64,000 nt of DNA from Firmicutes bacterium UBA3553 (GCA_002381185.1 DFOA01000010.1:7965-71964), one strand, 5' to 3'. Shown: positions 52,513-60,721, counted from the stretch's first letter. Numbers and translations: made by a program. The notes: generated from the sequence alone by a model not told the origin.

Positions 52513-52908
52513 ATGAAAAAAATGCAAATATTTGAGCCGGCAATGTGCTGCTCAACAGGAGTATGTGGTGTGGGTGTAGATCCTGAATTAATTAGAATAT
52601 CAACTGTTATTAATATGTTAAATAATAAAGGCATAGAAGTTGAAAGATTTAATTTATCAAATGCACCACAGGAATTTATTAAAAACAATAAAATAAATGA
52701 ATTAATTAATGAGAAAGGTGTTGATGCTCTTCCGGCAACAATATTAGATGGTGAATTAGTTGTAACAGGGAGATATCCTACCAATGAAGAAATTGCAAGA
52801 ATGCTTGATGTTACTGCTAGTGAGTTTGGTTCCCAGCCAAATATTCTAAAGGCAATCAGAAAGAAATCAGGCAAATGTGGCTGTGATAGCAGCGGAGATT
52901 GCTGTTAG
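52513..52908 (+). CDS. arsD: Arsenic metallochaperone ArsD
   Basis: A 131-residue chaperone that hands As(III) to ArsA. The binding cysteines Cys12, Cys13 and Cys18 are present in AMCCSTGVCG, and the end has a vicinal Cys tail (C-G-C-D-S-S-G-D-C-C). The thioredoxin-like fold is intact (VDALPATILDGELVVTGRYP). It stands before acr3 and arsA, its partner. Confidence 0.93.
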   Translation: MKKMQIFEPAMCCSTGVCGVGVDPELIRISTVINMLNNKGIEVERFNLSNAPQEFIKNNKINELINEKGVDALPATILDGELVVTGRYPTNEEIARMLDVTASEFGSQPNILKAIRKKSGKCGCDSSGDCC

Positions 52909-52917
52909 GAGGATATT

Positions 52918-53967
52918 ATGAGCAATGAAAATACATCCGGAATAGGATTTTTTCAAAAATATTTAACATTATGGGTTGCATTATGCATGGCTGTCGGTGT
53001 TCTTATAGGAAGGTTTGTACCGTCAATTCCTGAATTTTTCGGCAAGTTTGAATATGCCAACGTCTCGATACCAACTGCAATATTAATTTGGGTAATGATT
53101 TACCCTATGATGATGAAGGTAGATTTTCAAAGTATTAAAAATGTGGGTAAAAACCCCAAGGGCCTTTATGTGACATGGATTACTAACTGGCTTATTAAAC
53201 CTTTTACGATGTACTTAATAGCATCATTTTTCTTGTTTGTTATATTCAAAGGCTTTATTACACCTGATCTTGCGACGCAATATCTGGCCGGTGCAGTATT
53301 ACTTGGAGCAGCTCCATGTACTGCAATGGTGTTTGTATGGAGCACACTGACTAAAGGTGAGCCTGCGTATACGGTTGTTCAGGTTGCAACCAATGACTTA
53401 ATTATATTGGCAGCATTTATTCCAATAGTTAAATTTCTTTTGGGAGTCAGCAATGTATCTGTTCCATGGGACACATTGGTTTTATCAGTAGTTCTTTTTG
53501 TAGTAATTCCATTAACAGGCGGCATATTAACAAGATTGAATGTTATTAAGAAAAAAGGCTTAAAATACTTTGAAAATGAATTTCTACCTAAATTTGACGG
53601 TGCAACTACTGCCGGATTACTGTTAATGCTTGTGCTGTTATTCTCATTCCAAGGAAATACTATTATAAACAATCCGTTGCATATTCTTTTGATAGCAATT
53701 CCCCTTACTATACAGACATTGCTAATATTTTTTATTGCATATTTTGCGTGCAAATGCTTTAAGCTTCCTTATAACATAGCAGCGCCGGCTGGTATGATTG
53801 GAGCATCGAATTTCTTTGAACTTTCAGTAGCGGTTGCAATAGCATTGTTTGGCATGGATTCTCCGGCTGCTCTTGCTACTACTGTAGGAGTTTTGACAGA
53901 AGTACCGACAATGTTGTTTTTAGTATACATTGCAAATAAAACAACACACTGGTTTCCGGCAAAATAA
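52918..53967 (+). CDS. acr3: ACR3 family arsenite exporter
   Basis: A 349-residue membrane carrier with ten hydrophobic segments. The conserved G-A-A-P-C-T-A-M-V-F-V-W-S motif carries the essential cysteine and GASNFFELSVAVAIALFG is the second ACR3 signature. It extrudes As(III) and, with ArsA, may act as an ATP-driven pump. It lies 9 bp behind arsD. Confidence 0.94.
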   Translation: MSNENTSGIGFFQKYLTLWVALCMAVGVLIGRFVPSIPEFFGKFEYANVSIPTAILIWVMIYPMMMKVDFQSIKNVGKNPKGLYVTWITNWLIKPFTMYLIASFFLFVIFKGFITPDLATQYLAGAVLLGAAPCTAMVFVWSTLTKGEPAYTVVQVATNDLIILAAFIPIVKFLLGVSNVSVPWDTLVLSVVLFVVIPLTGGILTRLNVIKKKGLKYFENEFLPKFDGATTAGLLLMLVLLFSFQGNTIINNPLHILLIAIPLTIQTLLIFFIAYFACKCFKLPYNIAAPAGMIGASNFFELSVAVAIALFGMDSPAALATTVGVLTEVPTMLFLVYIANKTTHWFPAK

Positions 53968-54022
53968 TTTAACGAGTAGAACATCTTCATGCTGTTATGC
54001 ATTGAAACAAATAGGAGGCAAA

Positions 54023-55765
54023 ATGGAAATATTTAACCCTATAAATATTAATTTGACAAAATATTTATTTTTTACAGGCAAAGGCGGCGTGGGTAAAACA
54101 TCCGCAGCTTGTGCCACAGCCGTGACTTTGGCAGACACGGGTAAGAAAGTTTTACTAATAAGTACAGATCCGGCATCAAATTTACAGGATGTGTTTGATA
54201 CTGAATTAAATAACAAGGGTGTTGAAATCAAGGAAGTTCCTAATCTTACAGTTGCTAATCTAGATCCGGTGCAGGCTGCTGCAGAATACCGTGAAAGTGT
54301 AATAGCACCATATCGTGGATTGATGCCTGAATCAGCTATAAGGAATATGGAAGAACAGTTATCAGGTTCTTGTACAGTGGAAATAGCAGCATTTAATGAA
54401 TTTTCAAACTTTATTACAGATGAAAAAGCAGAGCAGGAATATGATTATATTATATTTGATACTGCACCAACCGGTCATACTTTAAGGATGCTGCAGCTAC
54501 CTTCAGCATGGAGCAACTTTATTAGTGAAAGTACTCATGGTGCATCATGTTTAGGTCAGCTTTCAGGGCTTGAAGATAAGAAAGATATCTATAAAAAGGC
54601 AGTTGAAACATTATCGAATGGCAATCTGACAACACTTATTCTTGTAACAAGACCAGAAATTGGACCACTGATTGAAGCAGAAAGAGCTTCCGGGGAACTA
54701 TCAGGAATTGGCGTAAGAAATCAATCCTTAGTAATAAATGGACTTTTTACCGAGTATGATGACGAAATATCTAAAAGATATTATATTAAGCAGCAAAAAG
54801 CATTGTCAGAAATGCCAATTGGACTTAAGAATATAACAACCTATGTAATACCTCTTAGAGCATATAATATTACTGGAATTGAAAATGTAAGACTGTTTCT
54901 GACAGGGGATAAATTTAAAGTAAGAGATGAAAAAATTAATACTAATTCATTAAATTATTTAAAAGATATTGTAGATGATCTTTATGACAACGGTAAGAAA
55001 GTAATTTTTACAATGGGTAAAGGTGGAGTAGGCAAAACTACAATAGCTGCTGCAATCGCTTTAGGATTAGCCAATAAAGGTAAAAAGGTACATTTGACTA
55101 CTACCGATCCAGCCGCGCACCTCAAATATATAATTAAGGAAAGCAAAAGTATAACAATGAGTCATATCGACGAAAAAGCTGAACTTAAAAAATATCAGGA
55201 TGAAGTGCTTTCTAAAGCAAGAGAAACAATGTCTGAAGAAGATGTAGCTTATGTAGAAGAAGATTTACGTTCACCATGTACTCAAGAAATAGCTGTATTC
55301 AGGGCCTTTGCTGATATTGTTGAAAAATCAGAAGATCAGATAGTTGTTATAGATACGGCTCCGACAGGCCATACGTTGTTGTTATTGGAATCAACGCAAA
55401 GCTACAACAAAGAAATATCACGTTCACAAGGAGATATACCTAAATCTGCTAAAAAGCTTTTGCCAAGACTTAAAAATTCATATGAAACTGAAGTTATTAT
55501 TGTAACATTACCGGAAGCTACACCTGTATACGAAGCTATGCGCTTGGAAGAGGATTTAAAACGTGCAAATATTAATACGAAATGGTGGGTTATAAACTCT
55601 TCTCTATACCACACAAATACAACTAACAAAATGCTTTCGGCAAAAGCAAGTAATGAAATTGAGTGGATAAACAAAGTCGATGCACATTCAGATGGCAAGT
55701 TTGCTGTTATTAGTTGGAGTGCGGAAGAGATTAATGGTAATAAATTGAATGAGTTACTAAAGTAA
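54023..55765 (+). CDS. arsA: Arsenite-stimulated ATPase ArsA
   Basis: A 580-residue ATPase with two homologous halves. Walker A motifs are GKGGVGKTS (about residue 19) and GKGGVGKTT (about residue 334); each half has the signature DTAPTGHTL. The metalloid-binding cysteines are recognisable in S-G-S-C-T-V-E-I, A-S-C-L-G-Q and S-P-C-T-Q-E-I. AGGAGG (54013-54018) fixes ATG 54023. It ends the operon before a terminator. Confidence 0.93.
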   Translation: MEIFNPININLTKYLFFTGKGGVGKTSAACATAVTLADTGKKVLLISTDPASNLQDVFDTELNNKGVEIKEVPNLTVANLDPVQAAAEYRESVIAPYRGLMPESAIRNMEEQLSGSCTVEIAAFNEFSNFITDEKAEQEYDYIIFDTAPTGHTLRMLQLPSAWSNFISESTHGASCLGQLSGLEDKKDIYKKAVETLSNGNLTTLILVTRPEIGPLIEAERASGELSGIGVRNQSLVINGLFTEYDDEISKRYYIKQQKALSEMPIGLKNITTYVIPLRAYNITGIENVRLFLTGDKFKVRDEKINTNSLNYLKDIVDDLYDNGKKVIFTMGKGGVGKTTIAAAIALGLANKGKKVHLTTTDPAAHLKYIIKESKSITMSHIDEKAELKKYQDEVLSKARETMSEEDVAYVEEDLRSPCTQEIAVFRAFADIVEKSEDQIVVIDTAPTGHTLLLLESTQSYNKEISRSQGDIPKSAKKLLPRLKNSYETEVIIVTLPEATPVYEAMRLEEDLKRANINTKWWVINSSLYHTNTTNKMLSAKASNEIEWINKVDAHSDGKFAVISWSAEEINGNKLNELLK

Positions 55766-55787
55766 CTATAAAAATTCAAATTATATC

Positions 55788-55820
55788 AAAAAGGCTGTAA
55801 TAGATAGCCTTTTTATTTTT
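55788..55820 (+). terminator. Terminator of the ars/hgc operon
   Basis: AAAAAGGCT (55788-55796) pairs with AGCCTTTTT (55806-55814), followed by more T. The rest of 55821-56074 is A/T-rich with no clear gene; a promoter for the rhodanese gene is expected there but not clear. Confidence 0.85.
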
Positions 55821-56074
55821 ATGACCATAAATATTTTTTAAAAAACACGGTATTAGCATAAAATTATGTCATTAGACTTAAAAGTCTATATGTGATAACA
55901 TTGATGTAAAAATAGCAATATTTCAACGGTTAAAGGGTATAAAATGAAAGTTATAACGCAACAGTCATATTGATTTTTTTACAGTTATTTTAGATTAATA
56001 TATCAATATACTCTCCAAAATGAAATTAGCATTTAATGTTAATTTATAGATAAAATTTAGCAGGAGAAGAGAAA

Positions 56075-57013
56075 ATGAAAACTTCAAAGATTTTGGTATT
56101 GATTTTAGTATTAAGCATGGTTATGGCGGGTTGTGCTGCTAACAAACAACCTGAGGCTCCCGCATCCGCAGAGAATTCAAATGCAGAAAGTACAGCATTT
56201 GATGGAAAGTATATTGTGAGTGCGGATTATGTTAAATCTGTTGCAGGCAATGATAACGTATTATTAATCGATGCACGCGGAGCAGATGCTGCAAAAGAAG
56301 GAACTGTTGAAGGTGCTATAGCAGTTAATTGGCAGCTGTTGGCTTTAATGGAAGGTAAGCCTGGCGATGATATGTGGGGAACTGTTCTAGAACCGGCTGC
56401 CTTAAGCGAAAAATTAAGCAGTTTAGGAATAAGCAAAGATAAGGAAATAATCGTATTTGGCGGTGCTCAAAACGGTTGGGGGGATGAAGGAAGAATTGTT
56501 TGGGAATTAAATATCGCCGGCTTTGAAAATATTAAAATGGTTGACGGTGGATTTGCTGCGTTATCGAATGCGGGTCTAAATGTAGTAAAAGGAGCATCGG
56601 AGCCAGTACCGGCAGAAGTAACTGTTGCTGAGCTGAACAATGAACATAATATCAGTACAAAAGATCTGGAGGATAATTACGACAGTTATAAAGTTATCGA
56701 TGTTCGTGCTGACAAAGAATATGAAGGACAAACGCTTTATGGGGAAGCTAACGGAGGGCATTTACCTAAAGCAATACACATAAGGTTCACTGACTTATTT
56801 AAAGAAGATGGAACTTTAAAATCTAATGATGATATTGCATCCATATTTACAGAAGCGGGAATCAACAAAGATGATAAAATTGTTACATACTGTACAGCAG
56901 GAATAAGATCCGCTTACGTACAGCTGGTACTTGAAATGATTGGCTTTGAAAATTCATATAACTACGATGAATCATTCTACAGATGGAGTGCGATTAACGA
57001 ACTAGAAAAATAA
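56075..57013 (+). CDS. Rhodanese-type sulfurtransferase lipoprotein
   Basis: A 312-residue lipoprotein. The signal ends in M-A-G-C, a lipobox, so it is anchored outside the membrane. Two rhodanese domains follow: the first (about residues 45-185) has G-G-A-Q-N-G-W-G in place of the active-site loop and lacks the cysteine; the second (about 195-310) has Cys273 in TYCTAGIRSAY and looks active. It may deliver or bind sulfane sulfur near the membrane. It lies behind the ars operon and 20 bp before the TVP38 gene. Confidence 0.87.
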   Translation: MKTSKILVLILVLSMVMAGCAANKQPEAPASAENSNAESTAFDGKYIVSADYVKSVAGNDNVLLIDARGADAAKEGTVEGAIAVNWQLLALMEGKPGDDMWGTVLEPAALSEKLSSLGISKDKEIIVFGGAQNGWGDEGRIVWELNIAGFENIKMVDGGFAALSNAGLNVVKGASEPVPAEVTVAELNNEHNISTKDLEDNYDSYKVIDVRADKEYEGQTLYGEANGGHLPKAIHIRFTDLFKEDGTLKSNDDIASIFTEAGINKDDKIVTYCTAGIRSAYVQLVLEMIGFENSYNYDESFYRWSAINELEK

Positions 57014-57033
57014 TTAAGCAAATTAGGTGAATT

Positions 57034-57753
57034 ATGAAAAATGATTTGTTTTTAAAAAACAAGAGAATATTTAAATACTTAGTTATCTCACCAATAGTAT
57101 TGCTTGTAGTATCTTACTTATTAATCCCAAAGGTTAATTCCTTTATTAACGGATTATTCATGCTGTTCAGTTCTATGAGCGTAGATATGATAATCGGTTA
57201 CATAAGGTCTTTCGGTATTTATGCTGTTATTGTTTCATTTTTGCTTATGATGTTTCAGTCTTTGGCAGCGCCGTTACCTGCATTCTTAATAACATTTGCA
57301 AATGCAGCTGTATTTGGTTGGTGGCAGGGTGCAATATTATCATGGACAAGTTCTATGGCCGGAGCAGCATTGTGTTTTTATATAGCAAGAATATTAGGGC
57401 GAGATGCTGTCGTGAAAATTACCAGTAAATTTGCACTTGAAAGTGTGGACGGATTTTTTGAGAAGTATGGAAAGCACACAATAGTAATATGCAGACTGCT
57501 TCCATTTGTATCTTTTGATTATGTAAGTTATGCAGCAGGGCTTACCTCAATGAATTTTATGCCGTTTTTTATAGCAACAGGTATCGGACAACTTCCGGCA
57601 ACCATAATATATTCATATGTAGGAGGTATGCTTACTGGTGGAGCACAAATGGTTGTAACAGCATTGCTAATTTTGTTTGCAATAAGTATTTTAGTAGTAT
57701 TGATAAAACATATATATAATGACAGACAAAGCCAAAAGAATAATTATAAATAA
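57034..57753 (+). CDS. TVP38/TMEM64 family membrane protein
   Basis: A 239-residue membrane protein with about six segments and the family motifs FGWWQGAILSWTSSMAGAAL and RLLPFVSFDYVSYAAGLT. Members are related to DedA proteins; some are linked to selenite or mercury handling, but no general function is known. It is coupled to the rhodanese gene. Confidence 0.87.
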   Translation: MKNDLFLKNKRIFKYLVISPIVLLVVSYLLIPKVNSFINGLFMLFSSMSVDMIIGYIRSFGIYAVIVSFLLMMFQSLAAPLPAFLITFANAAVFGWWQGAILSWTSSMAGAALCFYIARILGRDAVVKITSKFALESVDGFFEKYGKHTIVICRLLPFVSFDYVSYAAGLTSMNFMPFFIATGIGQLPATIIYSYVGGMLTGGAQMVVTALLILFAISILVVLIKHIYNDRQSQKNNYK

Positions 57754-57933
57754 GAAATTGATAATAGGAAAATATAAAATTTTAATTTGTGAGATAATAT
57801 TTGCAATGATACAAACAACTTAGATCATATTTTGTACCAGTATTTAAATACTAATAGCTTAATTACACAACACTAGAGTATGATAGACAATTTAGTCATC
57901 GTACTCTTTTTGTAATAGTATGTAAAGATTGAG

Positions 57934-57956
57934 CTTCTGTTCCATTGGAACAGAAG
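57934..57956. repeat. parS-like palindrome copy 6
   Basis: CTTCTGTTCCA-t-TGGAACAGAAG, perfect 11-bp arms. The bases after it resemble those after copy 5. The remaining part of 57754-57933 shows no gene. Confidence 0.8.
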
Positions 57957-58000
57957 TTTAATAAATAAACACAAATACAACAGGAACATATGTAATCTCA

Positions 58001-58190
58001 TTATTCCGTGAGACTAGATTTCTTTTTTTTTTTATTCAAAGCCATTTCGCTGATTTTACCCAGAAAAACACTTTGTTCATATTGATTCAGACTCCGGAAG
58101 ATCATAAGCAGTTCCTTTTCTTTATCTGTCATACCTATTATGTCCCCTAGCATAAATTTCTTTATACTGCTTGCATCGTCGAGCGTAAAC
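58001..58190 (-). pseudogene. Truncated C-terminal end of an Xre-type regulator
   Basis: A minus-strand frame reads D-K-E-K-E-L-L-M-I-F-R-S-L-N-Q-Y-E-Q-S-V-F-L-G-K-I-S, clearly related to the end of the intact regulator at 58194-58622 (S-K-E-K-E-L-L-E-N-F-R-S-L). The HTH part is missing. It is a duplicated relic directly behind its intact relative. Confidence 0.68.
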
Positions 58191-58193
58191 GAA

Positions 58194-58622
58194 TTATTTA
58201 TTCAATCTGCTTTTTTCTATGCTTACTAATTCCTCCGAAATTTCCACTTCATTTCTATCAAGTTTATTATTACAGATTATCTCAGATATTTTACCCAAAA
58301 TAACATTTTGCTCAAGATTATCCAAACTTCTAAAGTTTTCTAACAACTCTTTTTCTTTAGAAGTTGATGCAGAAAAAGTATTATCAATATTTATAATATT
58401 CATGTCAAGATCGTCTGCCCGTCCTGTTAAGTAATCAAGGGATACATTAAAATATTCTGCTAGCATATAGACTATTTCAATTGATGGTAAACGGTCACCG
58501 GTTTCCCACCTGCTTGCCGCTTGTTTAGTAACGCCAAAAATAGCACCTAATTGTTCTAAAGTTAAGTTATTTTCAAGCCGTAATGATTTTAATCTACTAC
58601 AAAATAAATTTTTAGAAAACAT
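58194..58622 (-). CDS. Xre family transcriptional regulator
   Basis: A 142-residue repressor with an N-terminal HTH (about residues 10-65: LRLENNLTLEQLGAIFGVTKQ, then AASRWETGDRLPS) and a helical C-terminal domain. It is divergent from the small Xre gene at 58704; the 81 bp between them hold a promoter and a palindrome over its -10 element. Such divergent pairs often act as a switch for element excision or transfer. Confidence 0.85.
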   Translation of the reverse strand: MFSKNLFCSRLKSLRLENNLTLEQLGAIFGVTKQAASRWETGDRLPSIEIVYMLAEYFNVSLDYLTGRADDLDMNIINIDNTFSASTSKEKELLENFRSLDNLEQNVILGKISEIICNNKLDRNEVEISEELVSIEKSRLNK

Positions 58623-58631
58623 AAAAACTCC

Positions 58632-58672
58632 TTGACAGTTACCGTAAAGGAGACTATAATATACATATAGTC
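58632..58672 (+). promoter_or_regulatory. Promoter and operator between two Xre genes
   Basis: TTGACA (58632-58637) - 17 bp - TATAAT (58655-58660) drives the right gene. GACTATA/TATAGTC (58652-58658, 58666-58672) covers the -10 element. Confidence 0.75.
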
Positions 58673-58703
58673 ACCGATATGGTTACGAAGTGGGAGAAAG
58701 GAA

Positions 58704-58922
58704 ATGACAATTACAAAAATGAGACAAGAAAGACTTAAAAATGACTGGACGCTTGAAGATGTTGCTGAAAAAGTAGGTACAACAAAACAGACTATTCAGC
58801 GAATAGAAACTAAACAAAGAAAGCCATCTTATGAAGTTCTTGTCAAACTCGAGAATATTTTCAACCTTTCTCACAGGGACTTGCTGCAACAAGTCCCTGA
58901 TGAAAACATTTTAACAGAATAA
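58704..58922 (+). CDS. Small Xre family regulator
   Basis: A 72-residue protein that is only an HTH domain (MRQERLKNDWTLEDVAEKV, then TTKQTIQRIETKQRKPSYEVL). It resembles Cro-like partners. GAGAAAGGAA precedes the start. It is divergent from the larger Xre gene and probably competes with it for the shared operator. Confidence 0.83.
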   Translation: MTITKMRQERLKNDWTLEDVAEKVGTTKQTIQRIETKQRKPSYEVLVKLENIFNLSHRDLLQQVPDENILTE

Positions 58923-59040
58923 CCAAATTTTTTCAATGTTTTTGTACAAAGTTGCGACAGCACGATTTTTTGGGATTGCAATATTCGACATTATTCGACT
59001 ATCCAGCTCAAGTTTGAGAGCACAAAGTTGAATAAAACAC

Positions 59041-59063
59041 ATATGTTCCACTGGAACAGAAGT
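59041..59063. repeat. parS-like palindrome copy 7
   Basis: Core TGTTCCAcTGGAACA (59044-59058); left flank ACATA, right flank GAAGT, so the outer arms do not pair. The following 80 bp recur behind copy 8. Confidence 0.75.
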
Positions 59064-59124
59064 AAAAAACAAGCCATGAAAGGCTTGAAAATACTTTGAA
59101 CTAAAATTTCTTTAGGTCAGAAAA

Positions 59125-59349
59125 TTATTTAAATTTAAAAAAATGGTATAGGTTTTTGGCAAAAATGTATATAGCAAGAGCAAAAGCTAATATGTAAATT
59201 AAGGCATTAAAATCTAACGATTCATCAGGTATTATATCAAATAAAAAGATTGTGAGTGGTACAATTAAGCCGGTAAAAGTAAGAATATATTTAGCAATCC
59301 ATACTATAAATTTTAAAAAATATCTTGCAACTGTTCCGCCTGTATCCAT
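59125..59349 (-). CDS. Small membrane protein coupled to an Xre regulator
   Basis: A 74-residue protein with two hydrophobic segments (about residues 10-36 and 46-65). Its start overlaps the stop of the Xre gene by one base and has AAAAGGAG upstream, so the two are made together. Unknown family; it may sense or transmit a membrane signal to the regulator. Confidence 0.6.
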   Translation of the reverse strand: MDTGGTVARYFLKFIVWIAKYILTFTGLIVPLTIFLFDIIPDESLDFNALIYILAFALAIYIFAKNLYHFFKFK

Positions 59350-59588
59350 TATTGTTTTCTCCTTTTAACATATGGGTTAATCGGTTCATCAGTGCGACCG
59401 GTAAGGTAGTCAAGGGAGACATTGAAAAAATCAGCAAGTGAAACCAGTACCGACATTGTTGGCTCCATCTGACCGGTTTCATAGTATTGATAAGCACGCA
59501 GTGAAATACCAATTGATTTGGCTATATCTTTTTGAAGCAATTTCTTACTTGTTTTTAAATATTTGATACGTTCACTGAAAATTGACAT
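59349..59588 (-). CDS. Xre family regulator
   Basis: A 79-residue HTH protein (SERIKYLKTSKKLLQKDIA, then SIGISLRAYQYYETGQMEP) ending in the SLDYLTGRTDEP segment common to phage-type repressors. GGAGATAT places the start at 59588; the longer frame from 59627 runs into the promoter region. It is divergent from the Xre gene at 59704. Confidence 0.82.
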   Translation of the reverse strand: MSIFSERIKYLKTSKKLLQKDIAKSIGISLRAYQYYETGQMEPTMSVLVSLADFFNVSLDYLTGRTDEPINPYVKRRKQ

Positions 59589-59620
59589 TTTAATATCTCC
59601 AAATAAGCAAAATAAATAAA

Positions 59621-59684
59621 TTGACATGCAGTAAAATGCATGTTATAATCTGATTGTGACATGCAGAATAATGCGTGTTATAAT
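59621..59684 (+). promoter_or_regulatory. Tandem promoters with repeated palindromic operators
   Basis: TTGACA (59621-59626) - 17 bp - TATAAT (59644-59649), and a second -10 TATAAT at 59679-59684. The palindrome ACATGCAGTAAAATGCATGT (59624-59643) recurs 35 bp later as ACATGCAGAATAATGCGTGT (59659-59678). Confidence 0.8.
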
Positions 59685-59703
59685 AATAAGGTGGTGGTGA
59701 TAA

Positions 59704-59913
59704 TTGAGCATAATATTAAAAAATAAACGACAAAGCAAAGGCTTAACTCAAGCACAATTATCTGATATGTTGAACATTTCAGTAAGAACATATCAATATA
59801 TCGAAAAAGGCGAGAGGAAACCGTCATGCGACGTTGTTATCAAACTACAAGCTTTATTCAACCAACCTATCGATTGCCTGCTGGAACAGGCAGTCGATAC
59901 AAAAACTTTATAA
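59704..59913 (+). CDS. Small Xre family regulator
   Basis: A 69-residue HTH protein (LKNKRQSKGLTQAQLSDML, then NISVRTYQYIEKGERKPS). The start is TTG 59704 behind GGTGGTGGTGAT. It is the Cro-like partner of the divergent Xre gene, under the tandem operators at 59624-59678. Confidence 0.8.
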   Translation: MSIILKNKRQSKGLTQAQLSDMLNISVRTYQYIEKGERKPSCDVVIKLQALFNQPIDCLLEQAVDTKTL

Positions 59914-59948
59914 AAATGTTACCACAAAATTGAAGAAAAGTCAATTTT

Positions 59949-59979
59949 ATAACATATGTTCCACTGGAACATATGTTAT
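59949..59979. repeat. parS-like palindrome copy 8, 31 bp
   Basis: Perfect 15-bp arms ATAACATATGTTCCA and complement around a C. The outer part contains AACATATGTTCC, which also resembles a LexA half-site. Confidence 0.8.
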
Positions 59980-60049
59980 CTGAACTAAAAATAAGCTGTC
60001 AAAGGTTTGAAAATACTTTGACCTAAAATTTCTTTAGGTCAGAAAATTA

Positions 60050-60130
60050 GATATTTATTAATTTCATTATTTTTTACAGAAGGATTAGCTAGCTCATCAG
60101 AGCGATAGGTAATAATTAGAATTATTGCAA
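60050..60130 (-). pseudogene. Decayed end of an Xre gene
   Basis: On the minus strand the sequence TACCTATCGCTCTGATGAGC and the following bases align with the 3' end of the Xre gene at 59349 (TACC..CGCACTGATGAAC..), with gaps and stops. Confidence 0.4.
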
Positions 60131-60190
60131 AGACGCATGGTATATGCAAATCAAGTAGATGCCACAGAATTGAGTAAAAATCAATTTGCA

Positions 60191-60215
60191 ACATATGTTC
60201 CAGTGGAACAGAAGT
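60191..60215. repeat. parS-like palindrome copy 9
   Basis: Core TGTTCCAgTGGAACA (60196-60210); the left flank is of the CATA type and the right of the GAAGT type, as in copy 7. Confidence 0.75.
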
Positions 60216-60303
60216 ACAAGCCTAGTTAATTTAGCCGCAATGGTATATAAAATGAATCCCCCCATCCGTTTTATATTCTCGGCTATTGCGGTTAATTTAA
60301 ACC

Positions 60304-60322
60304 TTTTTTCTTTTCAGTAAGC
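60304..60322 (-). repeat. Inverted single arm of the TGCTTACTGAA repeat
   Basis: TTTTTTCTTTTCAGTAAGC is the reverse complement form of the arms at 21108, 45125 and 48298. Confidence 0.6.
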
Positions 60323-60646
60323 AGATTGAATGCATAATTGCATTTGCAAAAGTTAAAAAGGTTGGCTTTAAAATAGCAGCTTGACAGCTGAATAAGTATT
60401 TTTGATACATTCCATATGCAGCCTGAAAAGGAAAGCGGCTGCAGCTGTTACGCCATGAAGAATATAGTTTATGAGGCTATGTTTGAGCGAGAGATACAGC
60501 TGCAAAATTAAACCGGCAGTTTTAATCGCCATGACCTGCATGTGAGAAATAATGATACTTCCGTCTAGCTATAGTTAGAAGCAATAGGGACGGCTCGCCA
60601 TCAGTATGGGGAGGGCTAAAACGTTATATGTAGAATAACGAAAAGT

Positions 60647-60676
60647 CATGGAGTCAGCAAGACCGTCAGGAATACT
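60647..60676 (+). repeat. 30-bp leader repeat, copy 1
   Basis: Begins CATGGAGTCAGCAAGACCGT and ends GAATACT; identical to 63103-63132 except for one base. Each copy lies some tens of bases before a plus-strand gene. Confidence 0.8.
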
Positions 60677-60721
60677 ATTATTTAACATTGAAGTTATTAA
60701 ATCTGTGGAGGATAAATATTT

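Larger units (their letters stand above)
60230..60720 (+). ncRNA. Structured noncoding region before a Cys-rich gene
   Basis: No gene of normal size is present. Several stems are possible: TAGCCGCAAT with ATTGCGGTTA (about 60230-60295), TGCAGCTGT with ACAGCTGCA (60440-60448, 60496-60504) and TTAAAC/GTTTTAA inside. Near the end is CATGGAGTCAGCAAGACCGT (60647-60666), which recurs at 63103. A 27-codon frame from ATG 60648 overlaps the next start and could be a leader peptide. Whether the region is a functional RNA is inferred. Confidence 0.4.

Noticed and set aside
59949..59979. LexA box in the palindrome AACATATGTTCC
   Set aside because: The outer half lacks the first G of GAAC and other copies of the family do not keep the ATAT part, so it is better placed in the parS-like family.
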